This document shows, one piece after another, positions 1 through 9,868 of a stretch of DNA of 64,000 nucleotides (position 1 is its first letter; each line of letters begins with the position of its first letter). The notes under the pieces were generated by a model. That model was given only the letters and a program-made list of their open reading frames with translations, was not told where the DNA came from and searched no databases. Made by a program: the position numbers and the translations under genes. Origin of the DNA: Xanthomonas sp. Leaf148 (lineage in GTDB: Bacteria; Pseudomonadota; Gammaproteobacteria; Xanthomonadales; Xanthomonadaceae); the NCBI RefSeq assembly GCF_001423585.1, contig NZ_LMOP01000008.1:794982-858981 (forward strand), read 5' to 3'.

Positions 1-495
1 CCAATCGTCCGGCGCCTGGTCCATGCGCAGCCCATTGCCGAACGGCGGGTCGCCAGCTGGGCGGCCGGACGCCCATTCCGGCGACATCCGTCGGATACCG
101 TCGCTGTCCGCGGCACTGGCCGCGTGCTGCCGTCGCGGTCGGTCCGCGGCAAGCTGCGGGCTTTCGCGGTCGTCGGCACTGCGATAGAACCGCACGCGTT
201 GCGCGTCGACATCCAGCCAGTGGGCCAGCAGCATTTCTGCGAAGGCGTCGCGCACCTGGCCAGGCGGCGCCGTTGGCACCTGCACGCTGTCGTGCACCTT
301 GAGGGTCTGGGTGCCGGCGGGCATGCGCGTGGACAGCAGCGCCACCACTTCCGGCGGGTGCACCGGCGGCTCGTAGACGGGGGTGCGCATCACCAGCAGG
401 GCGATGCCGATGGCCTGGGCGGTGAGCAGCGCCACCGCCAGCAGGACGAACGTGCGGGCAAAGATCGACAGCCCGCGACGTGCCGGTTTACTCAC
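1..495 (-). CDS. Sensor histidine kinase, N-terminal part (runs off window)
   Basis: GTG start at 495-493 overlaps the TGA stop of the upstream OmpR-type regulator (GTGA), so the two are translationally coupled. The 165 codons present read without a stop to the window edge. One membrane segment is visible at about residues 11-33 (FVLLAVALLTAQAIGIALLV), followed by a periplasmic stretch rich in Pro and Ala. This is the normal start of an EnvZ-like kinase: first membrane helix, then sensor region. The HAMP and catalytic parts lie outside the window. The kinase assignment therefore rests on the partner regulator and the topology, not on kinase motifs. Confidence 0.75.
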   Translation of the reverse strand, partial: MSKPARRGLSIFARTFVLLAVALLTAQAIGIALLVMRTPVYEPPVHPPEVVALLSTRMPAGTQTLKVHDSVQVPTAPPGQVRDAFAEMLLAHWLDVDAQRVRFYRSADDRESPQLAADRPRRQHAASAADSDGIRRMSPEWASGRPAGDPPFGNGLRMDQAPDDW

Positions 496-1211
496 AGACG
501 CGAGACGCCCGGCAGCAGCATGTAGCCTTCATTGCGTACGGTACGAATCAGTTCGGTATGGACGCGCTCGTTGATCTTGCGGCGCAGGCGGCTGATCTGG
601 CTGTCGATGGCACGGTCGTAGACGTCGGTATCGCGGCCGCGCGCATAGTCCAGCAACTGGTCGCGGCTGAGCACGCGCTGCGGGTGCTCGACGAAGGTGC
701 GCAACAGCGCGAATTCGCCGTCGGAGAGATTGATGAAGATGCCGGTGGGGTCGCGCAAGTCGCGGCGCACCACGTCCAGGCGCCAGCCGGCGAATTCGTA
801 GACATTTCCGCGCTGGTCGGCCTGCTCGTTGCTGGCTTGGCTGCGGCGCAGCAAGGCGCGCACCCGCGCCAGCAGTTCGCGCGGGTTGCAGGGTTTGGCC
901 AGATAGTCGTCGGCGCCCACTTCCAGGCCGATGATGCGGTCGGTGTCGTTGCCCAGCGCACTGAGCATGATGACCGCCGGCGAACCGCGTTCGCTGGCCA
1001 GGGCTCGGGCTGCGCTCAGCCCATCTTCTCCCGGCATCATCACGTCGAGTACGATGAGGTCCGGGCGGCGTTGCGCCATGCGCGTGCGCATGTCCGCCAC
1101 GTTTTCGGCAACGTCCACCTGGTAGCCATGCGCGCCGAGGAACTCGCCGATCAGCTTGCGCAGGTCCGGGTCGTCGTCGACCACAAGAACGCGGGGTTGT
1201 TGCATGTCCAT
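492..1211 (-). CDS. OmpR-family response regulator
   Basis: DNA-binding partner of the kinase encoded immediately downstream. The 239-residue product starts MDMQQPRVLVVDDD. The receiver domain (about 5-120) has the acidic pair D12/D13, phospho-acceptor D56 in LDVMMPGEDG and conserved K106 in YLAKPCNPREL. The C-terminal winged helix (about 140-235) has the recognition-helix pattern IDSQISRLRRKI. Length and motifs resemble E. coli OmpR closely. The frame is open further upstream to 1334, but those residues are low-quality and not conserved in the family, so I chose the ATG at 1211. It is divergent from the glycosyltransferase at 1349, with about 137 bp between them as a shared promoter region. 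Confidence 0.9.
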   Translation of the reverse strand: MDMQQPRVLVVDDDPDLRKLIGEFLGAHGYQVDVAENVADMRTRMAQRRPDLIVLDVMMPGEDGLSAARALASERGSPAVIMLSALGNDTDRIIGLEVGADDYLAKPCNPRELLARVRALLRRSQASNEQADQRGNVYEFAGWRLDVVRRDLRDPTGIFINLSDGEFALLRTFVEHPQRVLSRDQLLDYARGRDTDVYDRAIDSQISRLRRKINERVHTELIRTVRNEGYMLLPGVSRL

Positions 1212-1348
1212 GGGAATCATCGTCGGTGGCGCGGAGGTCGGCCCGCGCAGGGTGGTGGCTACCGGATACATGGTGCTCGCAGGTGCAAGGCTGGAACTCA
1301 CATCATAAACATCAAATTTGTCAACTATTGGCACACGTGCAAGGCAAC

Positions 1349-2449
1349 ATGACGGGACGGGACATCACGCAGGACACCATCGCTTCGACACTGCGCCATC
1401 CCGATGGCGGGTGCGTGCATGACAAGGCGTTTCCGATGATGCGGGTGATCAGCCGCGACAACGGCGTGGGCCTGACCCGCGACATGGTACTGATGGCGCA
1501 GACCTTGCGCGCCGGCGGCGTGCCCGTGCAGGAGCTGGGGTTCACCAGCCAGCGGTTGCAGGACACCGGGCGCGAAGTGCGGCTATGGGCCAGTCGCGCG
1601 CTGTTCGGGCGGGTGCCGCTGCAGATCTTTTCCGAGCGTGTGTATGCGCGCTGCCTGCCGCTGGGGCAGATCAACCTGCTGGTGCCCAATCCGGAATGGC
1701 TGCTGCCCAAGTGGCTGCCGTTGCTGCCGAAATTCGACGCGGTGCTGTGCAAGACCCACCATGCCGAGCGGATTTTCCAGAGCCTGGGCTGCACCACGCG
1801 TTTCATCGGCTTTACCAGCCCGGATCGCCACGATGCGCAGGTGCCGCGCCAGCGTGCGTTTTTCCATCTGGCCGGGCGCAGCACCGCCAAGGGCACCCGC
1901 GTGCTGCTGGAGACCTGGAAGCAGCATCCGGAGTGGCCGCTGCTGACAGTGGTGCAAAACCCGCGGACCGCCGGTAAACCAGTGGTGGCGCCGAACATCG
2001 ATCACAGGGTCGGTTATCTCGACGATGCCGAGTTACGTCGGCTGCAGAACGCGCATCTCTTCCACATCTGTCCCTCCGAGGCCGAAGGCTTCGGCCACTA
2101 CCTGATGGAAGCGCTGAGCGTGGGGGCGGTGACCTTGGCCACCGATGGCGAGCCGATGAACGAGCTGGTCAAACCGGAACATGGCGTATTGATTCCGGTG
2201 GGCGACGTGCGCCAGCGACGCCTGGCGTCGTATTACTACGTGGACGCAGCGGGCATCGCGCAGGCGGTGGAAACCGCGCTCGCCATGCCGCAGGCCGCGC
2301 TGGACACGCTGTCGGCCAATGCGCGTGCGTTTTATCAGGCCAACGATGCCGCCTTTGCAGCGCGCTTCCGCAGCGCGGTACTGGCGTCGCTGCCGGAGCA
2401 TGCGCCGCAACATGCTGTCGGCATTGCGCCGGTAGTGGTCGATCGTTGA
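1349..2449 (+). CDS. Glycosyltransferase (GT4-like, family 1)
   Basis: The 366-residue protein should transfer a sugar from an activated donor; the acceptor cannot be read from the sequence. The C-terminal half has the GT-B donor-site pattern PSEAEGFGHYLMEALSVG, with the two Glu of an E-x7-E motif, followed by TDGEPMNELV. The N-terminal half carries NPEW and KTHHAERIF, as seen in family 1 glycosyltransferases. ATG at 1349 follows AAGG with 4 nt spacing. A later start at 1436 (MMRVISRDNGVG) is possible and would remove a non-conserved leader. No sugar-locus genes adjoin it, so the pathway is unknown. Confidence 0.75.
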   Translation: MTGRDITQDTIASTLRHPDGGCVHDKAFPMMRVISRDNGVGLTRDMVLMAQTLRAGGVPVQELGFTSQRLQDTGREVRLWASRALFGRVPLQIFSERVYARCLPLGQINLLVPNPEWLLPKWLPLLPKFDAVLCKTHHAERIFQSLGCTTRFIGFTSPDRHDAQVPRQRAFFHLAGRSTAKGTRVLLETWKQHPEWPLLTVVQNPRTAGKPVVAPNIDHRVGYLDDAELRRLQNAHLFHICPSEAEGFGHYLMEALSVGAVTLATDGEPMNELVKPEHGVLIPVGDVRQRRLASYYYVDAAGIAQAVETALAMPQAALDTLSANARAFYQANDAAFAARFRSAVLASLPEHAPQHAVGIAPVVVDR

Positions 2450-2489
2450 GGGATTGGCGCGCTTGTCAGCGCTTGTGGTCGTTACGACT

Positions 2490-2516
2490 GCATGCCGTTG
2501 CTCATCAACGGCATGC
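2490..2516 (+). terminator. Perfect 11-bp hairpin after the glycosyltransferase
   Basis: GCATGCCGTTG, loop CTCAT, CAACGGCATGC: a perfect 11-bp stem 40 bp past the stop codon. There is no run of T after it, so it may be a transcript-end hairpin or a REP-like palindrome rather than a classical terminator. It lies in the 305-bp gap 2450-2754 between convergent genes, where I see no gene. Confidence 0.45.
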
Positions 2517-2754
2517 GCATCTTCCTCGTGCGTGGGTTCAAGCGGACGCTGCCATCGGAAGGTTGCAGCGTTACTGATGCTGCGCAGTTGACCCCGCTAT
2601 TCGATCGCGCCTGCACGCTGCCAGGCTTGCTTGGTACTCACAGTCACGATGTCGAATGGATGCAATGTACGACCGATTAGTCGCTGGCTAAATACAGCGC
2701 AGCGATGCCGAAATCCAATGGCAACGAATCGATCAATCACTCCTATTGCACCAC

Positions 2755-3927
2755 TCACGGCGCGGTCGTTTCGCTGTGCAGCTCCGCAATGCAGGGCGAC
2801 ACAAATAGATTGCCGCGATATGCGCCTGCCAGCGTCCTGGCCGCGACGACTGCCCAGACCACACCAAGCACGGCCACCAGGGCGACGCCGAGCAGATTGA
2901 AGAACATCAGCTGCACTAGCGCGCCAAGTTTCAAGGTGGCCACGGCGTAGACGCCAAGTGGAAAGGTGAAACCCCACCAGCCCAGATTGAACGGCACCTC
3001 GGCACGGAAATAGCGTGCGGTGATCAGCACCGACAGCAGCAGCCACCAGGCGCCGAGGCCCCAGAACAGCACGCCGCCGATCACGCCGATGCCCGCCGCG
3101 ATCTGCCCGAGCTCGGCCAGCCCGTGTGCAGCGAAGATCGCCGGGGCGTCGGCGCCCATCACCAGCATGCCCAGCGCACCGGTCGCGATTGGGCCAAGCG
3201 ACAACCAGCTCGATGCCGCCATGCTGGCCGGCGGCAGCTGATGCAAGGCCATGCGCAGCAGCAGGATGACCAGGATGCTCATCGCCACCGGCACCGAATA
3301 CGCCCACAACGCATAGCTGGCAATCAACACCGCGAACCGGCTGCCTGCATCGGCAAGGTGCGGAGCCAGCAGCCCGCCGCTGGCCGCCGCCACTTCGGCC
3401 GCCACCACCGGCAATAGCCACACCGCGGTCATCTGCTCGATGCGGTGCTGCTGCCGGGTGAACATCAGATACGGCACGCCCACTCCGCAAGCCACGGCCA
3501 TCGCCACATCCGCCCACCACAGGGCCTCGGCTAGCGGCAGCACGGCGCTGCCCCAACGTGGCATGCCGTATAGCAACAGGCCGTTGACGATGGTCGCCAG
3601 GCCCATCGGGATGGTGCCCAGGAACATCGACGCGCTGGCGTGCCCGAAGATCCGTCTGGCTTCATCGAAGAACAGCACCCAACGCGCGGCATACAGCAGT
3701 GCGAAGACGACAAACAGCGCAACGTTGCACATCCACAGGCGCGCGCCGATCGCCGCCAAGCCTGGAACAGGCCATGGCAGTTGCCCGAGCGCCAGGGCAA
3801 AAATGCCGGTGCCCATGGTGACCGCGAACCAGCTCGGGGTGAATTGACGGATGACCTCACGCGGGCCGGACAGTGCCTTGAAGGGGCGCAGCCACTGGGT
3901 GACTGGGAGTGCAGTGACGGTAGACAT
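2755..3927 (-). CDS. TDT-family (TehA/Ssu1/SLAC1-like) exporter
   Basis: The 390-residue inner-membrane protein has about ten hydrophobic segments and the family signature near the N terminus (FTPSWFAVTMGTGIFALAL), then FLGTIPMGLATIVNG and NLGWWGFTFPLGVYAVAT towards the C terminus. Known members of this family export tellurite-related anions, C4-dicarboxylates, sulfite (yeast Ssu1) or chloride. The divergent neighbour is a YeiE-like LysR regulator, and YeiE proteins are linked to sulfite sensing. I therefore infer that sulfite or another small anion is the likely substrate. The 107-bp divergent spacer probably holds both promoters. Confidence 0.85.
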   Translation of the reverse strand: MSTVTALPVTQWLRPFKALSGPREVIRQFTPSWFAVTMGTGIFALALGQLPWPVPGLAAIGARLWMCNVALFVVFALLYAARWVLFFDEARRIFGHASASMFLGTIPMGLATIVNGLLLYGMPRWGSAVLPLAEALWWADVAMAVACGVGVPYLMFTRQQHRIEQMTAVWLLPVVAAEVAAASGGLLAPHLADAGSRFAVLIASYALWAYSVPVAMSILVILLLRMALHQLPPASMAASSWLSLGPIATGALGMLVMGADAPAIFAAHGLAELGQIAAGIGVIGGVLFWGLGAWWLLLSVLITARYFRAEVPFNLGWWGFTFPLGVYAVATLKLGALVQLMFFNLLGVALVAVLGVVWAVVAARTLAGAYRGNLFVSPCIAELHSETTAP

Positions 3928-4034
3928 GGCGGCATGTGACGCAATGGGGAAGGCAGTGGCGACAGTGTCGAGCGCCAGTCTATAGCTGTAAAACGGGTAA
4001 TATCGCTAATCAATACTTGTAAGGCAGGTAGATT

Positions 4035-4949
4035 GTGCGTCTGACGCTGCGGCAACTTCAGATCTTTTGCGCCATTGCCCAGCATGGCAGCACCACCAGT
4101 GCCGGACTGGTGGTGGCGTTGTCGCAGTCGGCCACCAGCGCGGCGCTCAATGAGCTGGAGCATGCATTGGGCACGCAGTTATTCGATCGCGTCGGCAAAC
4201 GCCTGGTGCTCAACGATGTCGGCACCGCGCTGCTGCCGCAGGCGCGCAAGCTGCTCGATGGCGCACACGAGATCGAAGCGGGCTTCGAACCAGGCACCGC
4301 TGCCGCTACAGGTCGCTTGAAAATCGGTTGCAGTACGACGATCGGCAATCATGTGTTGCCGCTGGTGCTGCATGCGCTAGGCAAGCAGGCGCCAGCGCTG
4401 CGCGTGGATATGGAAAGTGCCAATAGCAGCGCGATCGCGCGCAAGGTGGCCAACTTCGAGTTGGACATGGGGTTGATCGAAGGGCCCTGTCATTTGCCGG
4501 AGCTGCGTGCGGAGCCCTGGTTGCTGGACGAACTGCTGGTCGTGGTCGGTCGCCGACATGCGTTGGCCAAGCAGCCCAAGGTCGCGCTGGCCGACCTGCG
4601 CGACGCCGACTGGCTGTTGCGCGAGCCAGGCTCGGGCACGCGTGAAGAGGTCGAGCAGTTGCTACTGCGGCATCTGCATGCGTTGTCCGATACCCGCCAG
4701 ATCGGCAGCTCCGAAGCGATCAAGAACATGGTGGTGCAGGGCTTGGGCGTCAGTTGCCTGTCGCGCTGGGTGGTGGATGAGCTGATCGCAACGAAGAAGT
4801 TGAAGCCGCTGAGTGGCGGGCTGCCGCGACTGACCCGGCGGTTCTTTCTGATCGCGCATCGCGACAAGTTTTTTTCGCCGAATCTGCAGCGCTTTCACGA
4901 CGCCTGCCTGCAGTTCAAGCTGGAGCGGGGCGAGCCTGCGCACCGTTAG
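4035..4949 (+). CDS. LysR-family regulator, YeiE-like
   Basis: The 304-residue protein has an N-terminal winged helix-turn-helix (about 1-60, LRQLQIFCAIAQHGSTTSAG, LFDRVGKRLVLND) and a periplasmic-binding-protein-like effector domain. Several stretches match what I remember of E. coli YeiE: LSQSA-x-SAAL, STTIGN-x-VLP, GLIEGPCH, EPWL-x-DEL, REPGSGTRE and GLGVSCLSR. The GTG start at 4035 is preceded by AAGGCAGG. It is divergent from the TDT exporter, the usual arrangement when a LysR protein controls its neighbour. The operator was not identified. Confidence 0.9.
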   Translation: MRLTLRQLQIFCAIAQHGSTTSAGLVVALSQSATSAALNELEHALGTQLFDRVGKRLVLNDVGTALLPQARKLLDGAHEIEAGFEPGTAAATGRLKIGCSTTIGNHVLPLVLHALGKQAPALRVDMESANSSAIARKVANFELDMGLIEGPCHLPELRAEPWLLDELLVVVGRRHALAKQPKVALADLRDADWLLREPGSGTREEVEQLLLRHLHALSDTRQIGSSEAIKNMVVQGLGVSCLSRWVVDELIATKKLKPLSGGLPRLTRRFFLIAHRDKFFSPNLQRFHDACLQFKLERGEPAHR

Positions 4950-5133
4950 GCATCGGCCATGCGCTGCTGCGCAATCGCGTGCGGCAATGCAGCAGGGTGA
5001 TGCGCGCAGCAACGCCTGGATGTGACGCGAAGGCAGCGCGGCGATGATGTGAGCGCGGTCACCTTCTGTTGCGTGCAGTGTGTGTGTCGACTGCTCAACA
5101 GCCCTCGGCATCGCTTTTTCCATACAGATGCCT

Positions 5134-5150
5134 ATACTGCCCCCCAGTAT
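5134..5150 (+). promoter_or_regulatory. FrmR-type operator upstream of frmR
   Basis: ATACTG-CCCCC-CAGTAT is a perfect inverted repeat with 6-bp arms around a C tract, 18 bp before the frmR start codon. AT-rich arms around a G/C run are the operator form of the CsoR/RcnR/FrmR family. Binding here would repress frmR-adhC until formaldehyde is present. Confidence 0.8.
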
Positions 5151-5168
5151 CTTGGGTCGAGGGCCGGC

Positions 5169-6618
<1,450 letters not shown>

Positions 6619-6682
6619 CCGTACGGCCAGGATCGGCGCGCGGCCGCTTCCGCGCACGCAGTACCCGATACCCGGGAGGGGC

Positions 6683-7261
6683 ATGATGACTACCGTGTCG
6701 ATTCATCCTTCGGTGGACAGTGGAGTAGCGCGTGGGGCGGCCGGCGGCTTTGCAGGCGGAACCCTGCAATGCCATTGCGCCAGCGACAAGGTAACCGTGG
6801 ACGTGGCGGCGCAGACCGCGCACAACCACGCTTGCGGCTGCAGTAAATGCTGGAAGCCGGAAGGGGCGACCTTTTCCGTGATCGCGGTGGCGCCGCGCGA
6901 CAAGATCACGGTGACCGCACATGCGGAGAAGCTCAAGATCGTCGATGAAAGTGCAACGATCCAGCGGCATGCGTGCACCGGCTGCGGTGTGCACATGATC
7001 GGCCGCATCGAGAAAAAGGATCACGCGTTCTACGGTCTGGATTTCATCCACACCGAACTGTCGCAGCAGTCGGGCTGGTCGCCGCCGGGCTTTGCGGCGT
7101 TCGTGTCGTCCATCATCGAAACCGGTACGCCGCCGGAGCAGATGGAAGGCGTGCGCGCGCGGCTGACCGAGCTGGGCTTGCAGCCGTACGATTGCCTGTC
7201 GCCGGGGTTGATGGACGCGTTGTCGGCCCAGGTGGCGCGTCAGAAGGGTCTGCTGCACTGA
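6683..7261 (+). CDS. gfa: S-(hydroxymethyl)glutathione synthase (Gfa)
   Basis: Speeds or channels condensation of formaldehyde with glutathione, the step before AdhC. The 192-residue GFA-family protein shows the zinc cysteines of the fold: CHC near residue 30, CGCSKC near residue 51 and CTGCGVH near residue 98. GGGAGGGG lies just before two adjacent ATG codons (6683 and 6686), either of which may be used. It lies 64 bp after adhC in the same direction. Confidence 0.93.
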   Translation: MMTTVSIHPSVDSGVARGAAGGFAGGTLQCHCASDKVTVDVAAQTAHNHACGCSKCWKPEGATFSVIAVAPRDKITVTAHAEKLKIVDESATIQRHACTGCGVHMIGRIEKKDHAFYGLDFIHTELSQQSGWSPPGFAAFVSSIIETGTPPEQMEGVRARLTELGLQPYDCLSPGLMDALSAQVARQKGLLH

Positions 7262-7269
7262 CCCACCCG

Positions 7270-7298
7270 CCGCGCAGCCGGTGATGCCGGCTGCGCGG
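7270..7298 (+). terminator. Hairpin between gfa and fghA
   Basis: CCGCGCAGCCGG, loop TGATG, CCGGCTGCGCGG: a perfect 12-bp stem followed by TCTTCTTT. It starts 8 bp after the gfa stop and ends 21 bp before the fghA start. It could end some transcripts before fghA, lowering hydrolase output relative to the first genes, or protect the upstream mRNA end. Confidence 0.65.
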
Positions 7299-7319
7299 TC
7301 TTCTTTACGAAGGAATTCC

Positions 7320-8150
7320 ATGGAACGTATCGAACATCGCGCCTGCTTTGGCGGTTGGCAGGACGTGTACCGGCATCAATCGCAGGCCTTGGATTGCAGC
7401 ATGACGGTAGGGGTGTATCTGCCGCCGCAGGCCGCCGAGGGTCCGTTGCCGGTGCTGTACTGGCTCAGTGGCCTGACCTGCACCGAACAGAACTTCATCG
7501 GCAAGGCCGGCGCGCAGCGCTATGCGGCCGAATACGGCGTGATCGTCGTGGCACCGGACACCAGCCCGCGTGGCGACGATGTGGCCGACGCGGAGGGCTA
7601 CGACATCGGCAAGGGCGCCGGTTTCTATGTCGATGCCACGCAGCAGCCGTGGGCAGCGCATTACCGCATGTACGACTATGTGGTGAACGAATTGCTGGCG
7701 TTGATCGAAGCGACATTCGCCACCACCGGTGCGCGTGCGATCAGCGGCCACTCGATGGGCGGCCATGGCGCATTGACCATCGCGTTGAAGAATCCGGGCC
7801 GCTATCGCAGCGTGTCGGCGTTTTCGCCGATCGTGGCACCCAGCCAGGTGCCGTGGGGCGAGAAGGCGTTTGGGCACTATCTGGGCGACGATCGCGACAG
7901 CTGGAAGGCGTATGACGCCACCGCGCTGATCGCACAGGCGCAGGAGCGTTTGCCGCTGTTGATCGATCAGGGCGGGGCGGACGAGTTCCTGGAAAACCAG
8001 CTGAAAACCGGGTTATTCGAAGACGCTGCCAAGGCTGCGGCGTATCCGGTGACCGTGCGGATGCAGCCGGGGTACGACCATAGCTATTACTTCATCGCCA
8101 GCTTTATCGGCGAGCATATTGCGCATCATGCTGCGGCATTGCGTGGGTGA
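7320..8150 (+). CDS. fghA: S-formylglutathione hydrolase
   Basis: Hydrolyses S-formylglutathione to formate and glutathione, the last step of formaldehyde detoxification. The 276-residue alpha/beta hydrolase (esterase D family) has nucleophile S145 in GHSMGGHGA, acid D221 and H254 in GYDHSYYF, plus the family stretch YWLSGLTCTEQNF. The start at 7320 has GAAGGA 6 nt upstream. It is the last gene of the frmR-adhC-gfa-fghA run. Confidence 0.96.
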   Translation: MERIEHRACFGGWQDVYRHQSQALDCSMTVGVYLPPQAAEGPLPVLYWLSGLTCTEQNFIGKAGAQRYAAEYGVIVVAPDTSPRGDDVADAEGYDIGKGAGFYVDATQQPWAAHYRMYDYVVNELLALIEATFATTGARAISGHSMGGHGALTIALKNPGRYRSVSAFSPIVAPSQVPWGEKAFGHYLGDDRDSWKAYDATALIAQAQERLPLLIDQGGADEFLENQLKTGLFEDAAKAAAYPVTVRMQPGYDHSYYFIASFIGEHIAHHAAALRG

Positions 8151-8288
8151 GTGTTTCGTTGCGTAAGTAGTAGTTGGCTGAGTGAGTAGTGGTGCGTGTG
8201 CGATAGGGCGACGCACGGTGGTGCGCGTGGCGTGGCGTTGCTGTGTTGTGCGTTCTGGTGCCACGCATCAAGCGGCGACCCGATGTCC

Positions 8289-8422
8289 ATTCTCCCGCTG
8301 GGAGAAGGTGCCCCGCAGGGGCGGATGAGGGTACGGGCCGCAGCTTGGTGCAGAGAGTGATTGCATGCGTGGCTTCGCGCCGTACCCTCACCCCAACCCC
8401 TCTCCTTGTGGGAGAGGGGCTT
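8289..8422 (+). repeat. Inverted pair of REP-like palindromes
   Basis: Unit 1 (8289-8335) runs from TTCTCCCGCTGGGAGAA to GAGGGTACG. Unit 2 (8381-8422) runs CGTACCCTCACCCCAACCCC to the palindrome CTCTCC...GGAGAGG. They face each other, so the pair can fold into one long hairpin. A third unit, on the opposite strand relative to unit 2, lies at 47731-47772. No gene is visible in the 348-bp gap 8151-8498. Confidence 0.75.
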
Positions 8423-8498
8423 TAAGCGGCACGATGCCTCTGACTGTACCTAGTAGCGCAGTTGCTGCGCAGCGTGTCTGCCTATCCGATGTACGCCG

Positions 8499-8837
8499 TC
8501 AACGCACGTCGCGCATTTCCCAGTGATGGCCGGCCAGGGCCTGCATGCGCTGCTTGAACAGATCGCCGGGGATGCTGGTGGTGGCGACCAGGTCGATGCG
8601 CAAATCGTCCTGCTTGCCGGTGACGGTGGCCGACGGATCGGTGATGCCCAGGCTGGGGTCCACCTCGTCCGGGTCGGCCTGCAGCTGGCGCCAGCGATCG
8701 AACCAGGCCGGGTCGCGCAGTGCGGCCTGCAACTGTTCGGCGAAGGCCTCGGCGCCGTTGGCGGTGAAGCTCACCGACGGCGCGCTGCCGCGGGCGAGCT
8801 TGGGGTCGGGCAGGCTGATCGAGTAGCTGACAGGCAT
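8499..8837 (-). CDS. Conserved hypothetical protein, 112 aa
   Basis: I do not recognise this protein. It starts MPVSYSISLPDPK, has no signal peptide or membrane segment, and is mixed helix and strand with a Trp-rich middle (PAWFDRWRQLQ). A GTG 6 nt earlier is also open, but GGAG lies 7 nt before this ATG and only 1 nt before the GTG, which decides the start. It is downstream of and in the same direction as the DegV gene, with 86 bp between them, so they may be co-transcribed. Confidence 0.7.
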   Translation of the reverse strand: MPVSYSISLPDPKLARGSAPSVSFTANGAEAFAEQLQAALRDPAWFDRWRQLQADPDEVDPSLGITDPSATVTGKQDDLRIDLVATTSIPGDLFKQRMQALAGHHWEMRDVR

Positions 8838-8923
8838 GGACACACTCCGTTGAATGACGGCGGCACACTAGCCGAGGGCGGGTGAGAACGCCGTCGAAGG
8901 CCATGCGTCGTGACGCGCTTGCC

Positions 8924-9868
8924 TCAGGCAGAAAAACTGTGCGGTTCGGCTGCGAAGGCCACCGCTAGCGCGCCCTTGCCCACGTTGACCATGCCGGTCA
9001 GGCTCATCACGCTTTCGAACAATTCCACGCCATGGCTCTGGCAGGCGGCTTGCAACGCGGCATAGCCGGGCAGGGCATGCAGCTCGGCCAGCTCGCCGCC
9101 ATAGCCCACGCACACGGTGGGTGTCATCAGGCCCTCGCGGAGCTTGCGCACGGTGAAGCCGAACAGCTTCTCGGCCGACGGCTCGAAGCCCTTAAGCTTG
9201 GCCACCGGTTCGGTGACGCCGCGATACGCGCGCAGCACCGGCTTGATATCCAGTGCGCTGCCCAGCGCCGCACCGATCAGGCCCACGCTGCGATCGCCCT
9301 TGGTGCGTGCACGCGCGCGCAGGTAATACAGATCGCGCGGAATCATGTAGCCGTAGGTGTGCTCGGCCAACTGTTCCAGGCGCGTGCGGATCGCTGCAAC
9401 ACCCTGGCCTTGCTCGCGCAGGCGTACCGCTTCCACCGCGGTGATGCCCTGGCCGGCAAACAGGTTCAAGGTATCGATCACGCGCAATGCGAATGGCGAG
9501 CTGTGACCTGCGGCCTGGCGAATCGGCTTGTAGTCGTTGAGGATCGCGAAGCTGGCCTGCATGGCGTTGTCGTAGATCTGGCTGCGCAGCTTGGAGATGG
9601 TCAGGCAGAACACGTGGTCGTAATCGATGACCAGACGCTGCAGAAACAGATCGCGGATCTGATTGACCGAAAACGGTGTGGTTTCTGCCTCGTGGCCGCG
9701 CTCGGCCACATGCGCCTGCAAAAAGCTCAGCGTGGCTTCTTCATCGCGATGATCGGCCAGCACGGCCTCGCCGATACGGACGCTGATCGGCAGCACGATC
9801 ACGTTGTTGCGTTGGATGAAGTCCTGCGGCAAATCGCACGCACTGTCCACCACGATTCCGATGCGCAT
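8924..9868 (-). CDS. DegV-family fatty-acid-binding protein
   Basis: The 314-residue cytoplasmic protein has the DegV signature at its start (MRIGIVVDSACDLPQDFI), the central HVFCLTISKLRSQIYDNA stretch and the C-terminal GYGGELAEL and GMVNVGKGALAVAF. In Gram-positive bacteria this family (FakB) presents fatty acids to the kinase FakA. No FakA-like kinase is in the window, so a lipid-binding role is inferred from the family alone. Confidence 0.88.
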   Translation of the reverse strand: MRIGIVVDSACDLPQDFIQRNNVIVLPISVRIGEAVLADHRDEEATLSFLQAHVAERGHEAETTPFSVNQIRDLFLQRLVIDYDHVFCLTISKLRSQIYDNAMQASFAILNDYKPIRQAAGHSSPFALRVIDTLNLFAGQGITAVEAVRLREQGQGVAAIRTRLEQLAEHTYGYMIPRDLYYLRARARTKGDRSVGLIGAALGSALDIKPVLRAYRGVTEPVAKLKGFEPSAEKLFGFTVRKLREGLMTPTVCVGYGGELAELHALPGYAALQAACQSHGVELFESVMSLTGMVNVGKGALAVAFAAEPHSFSA

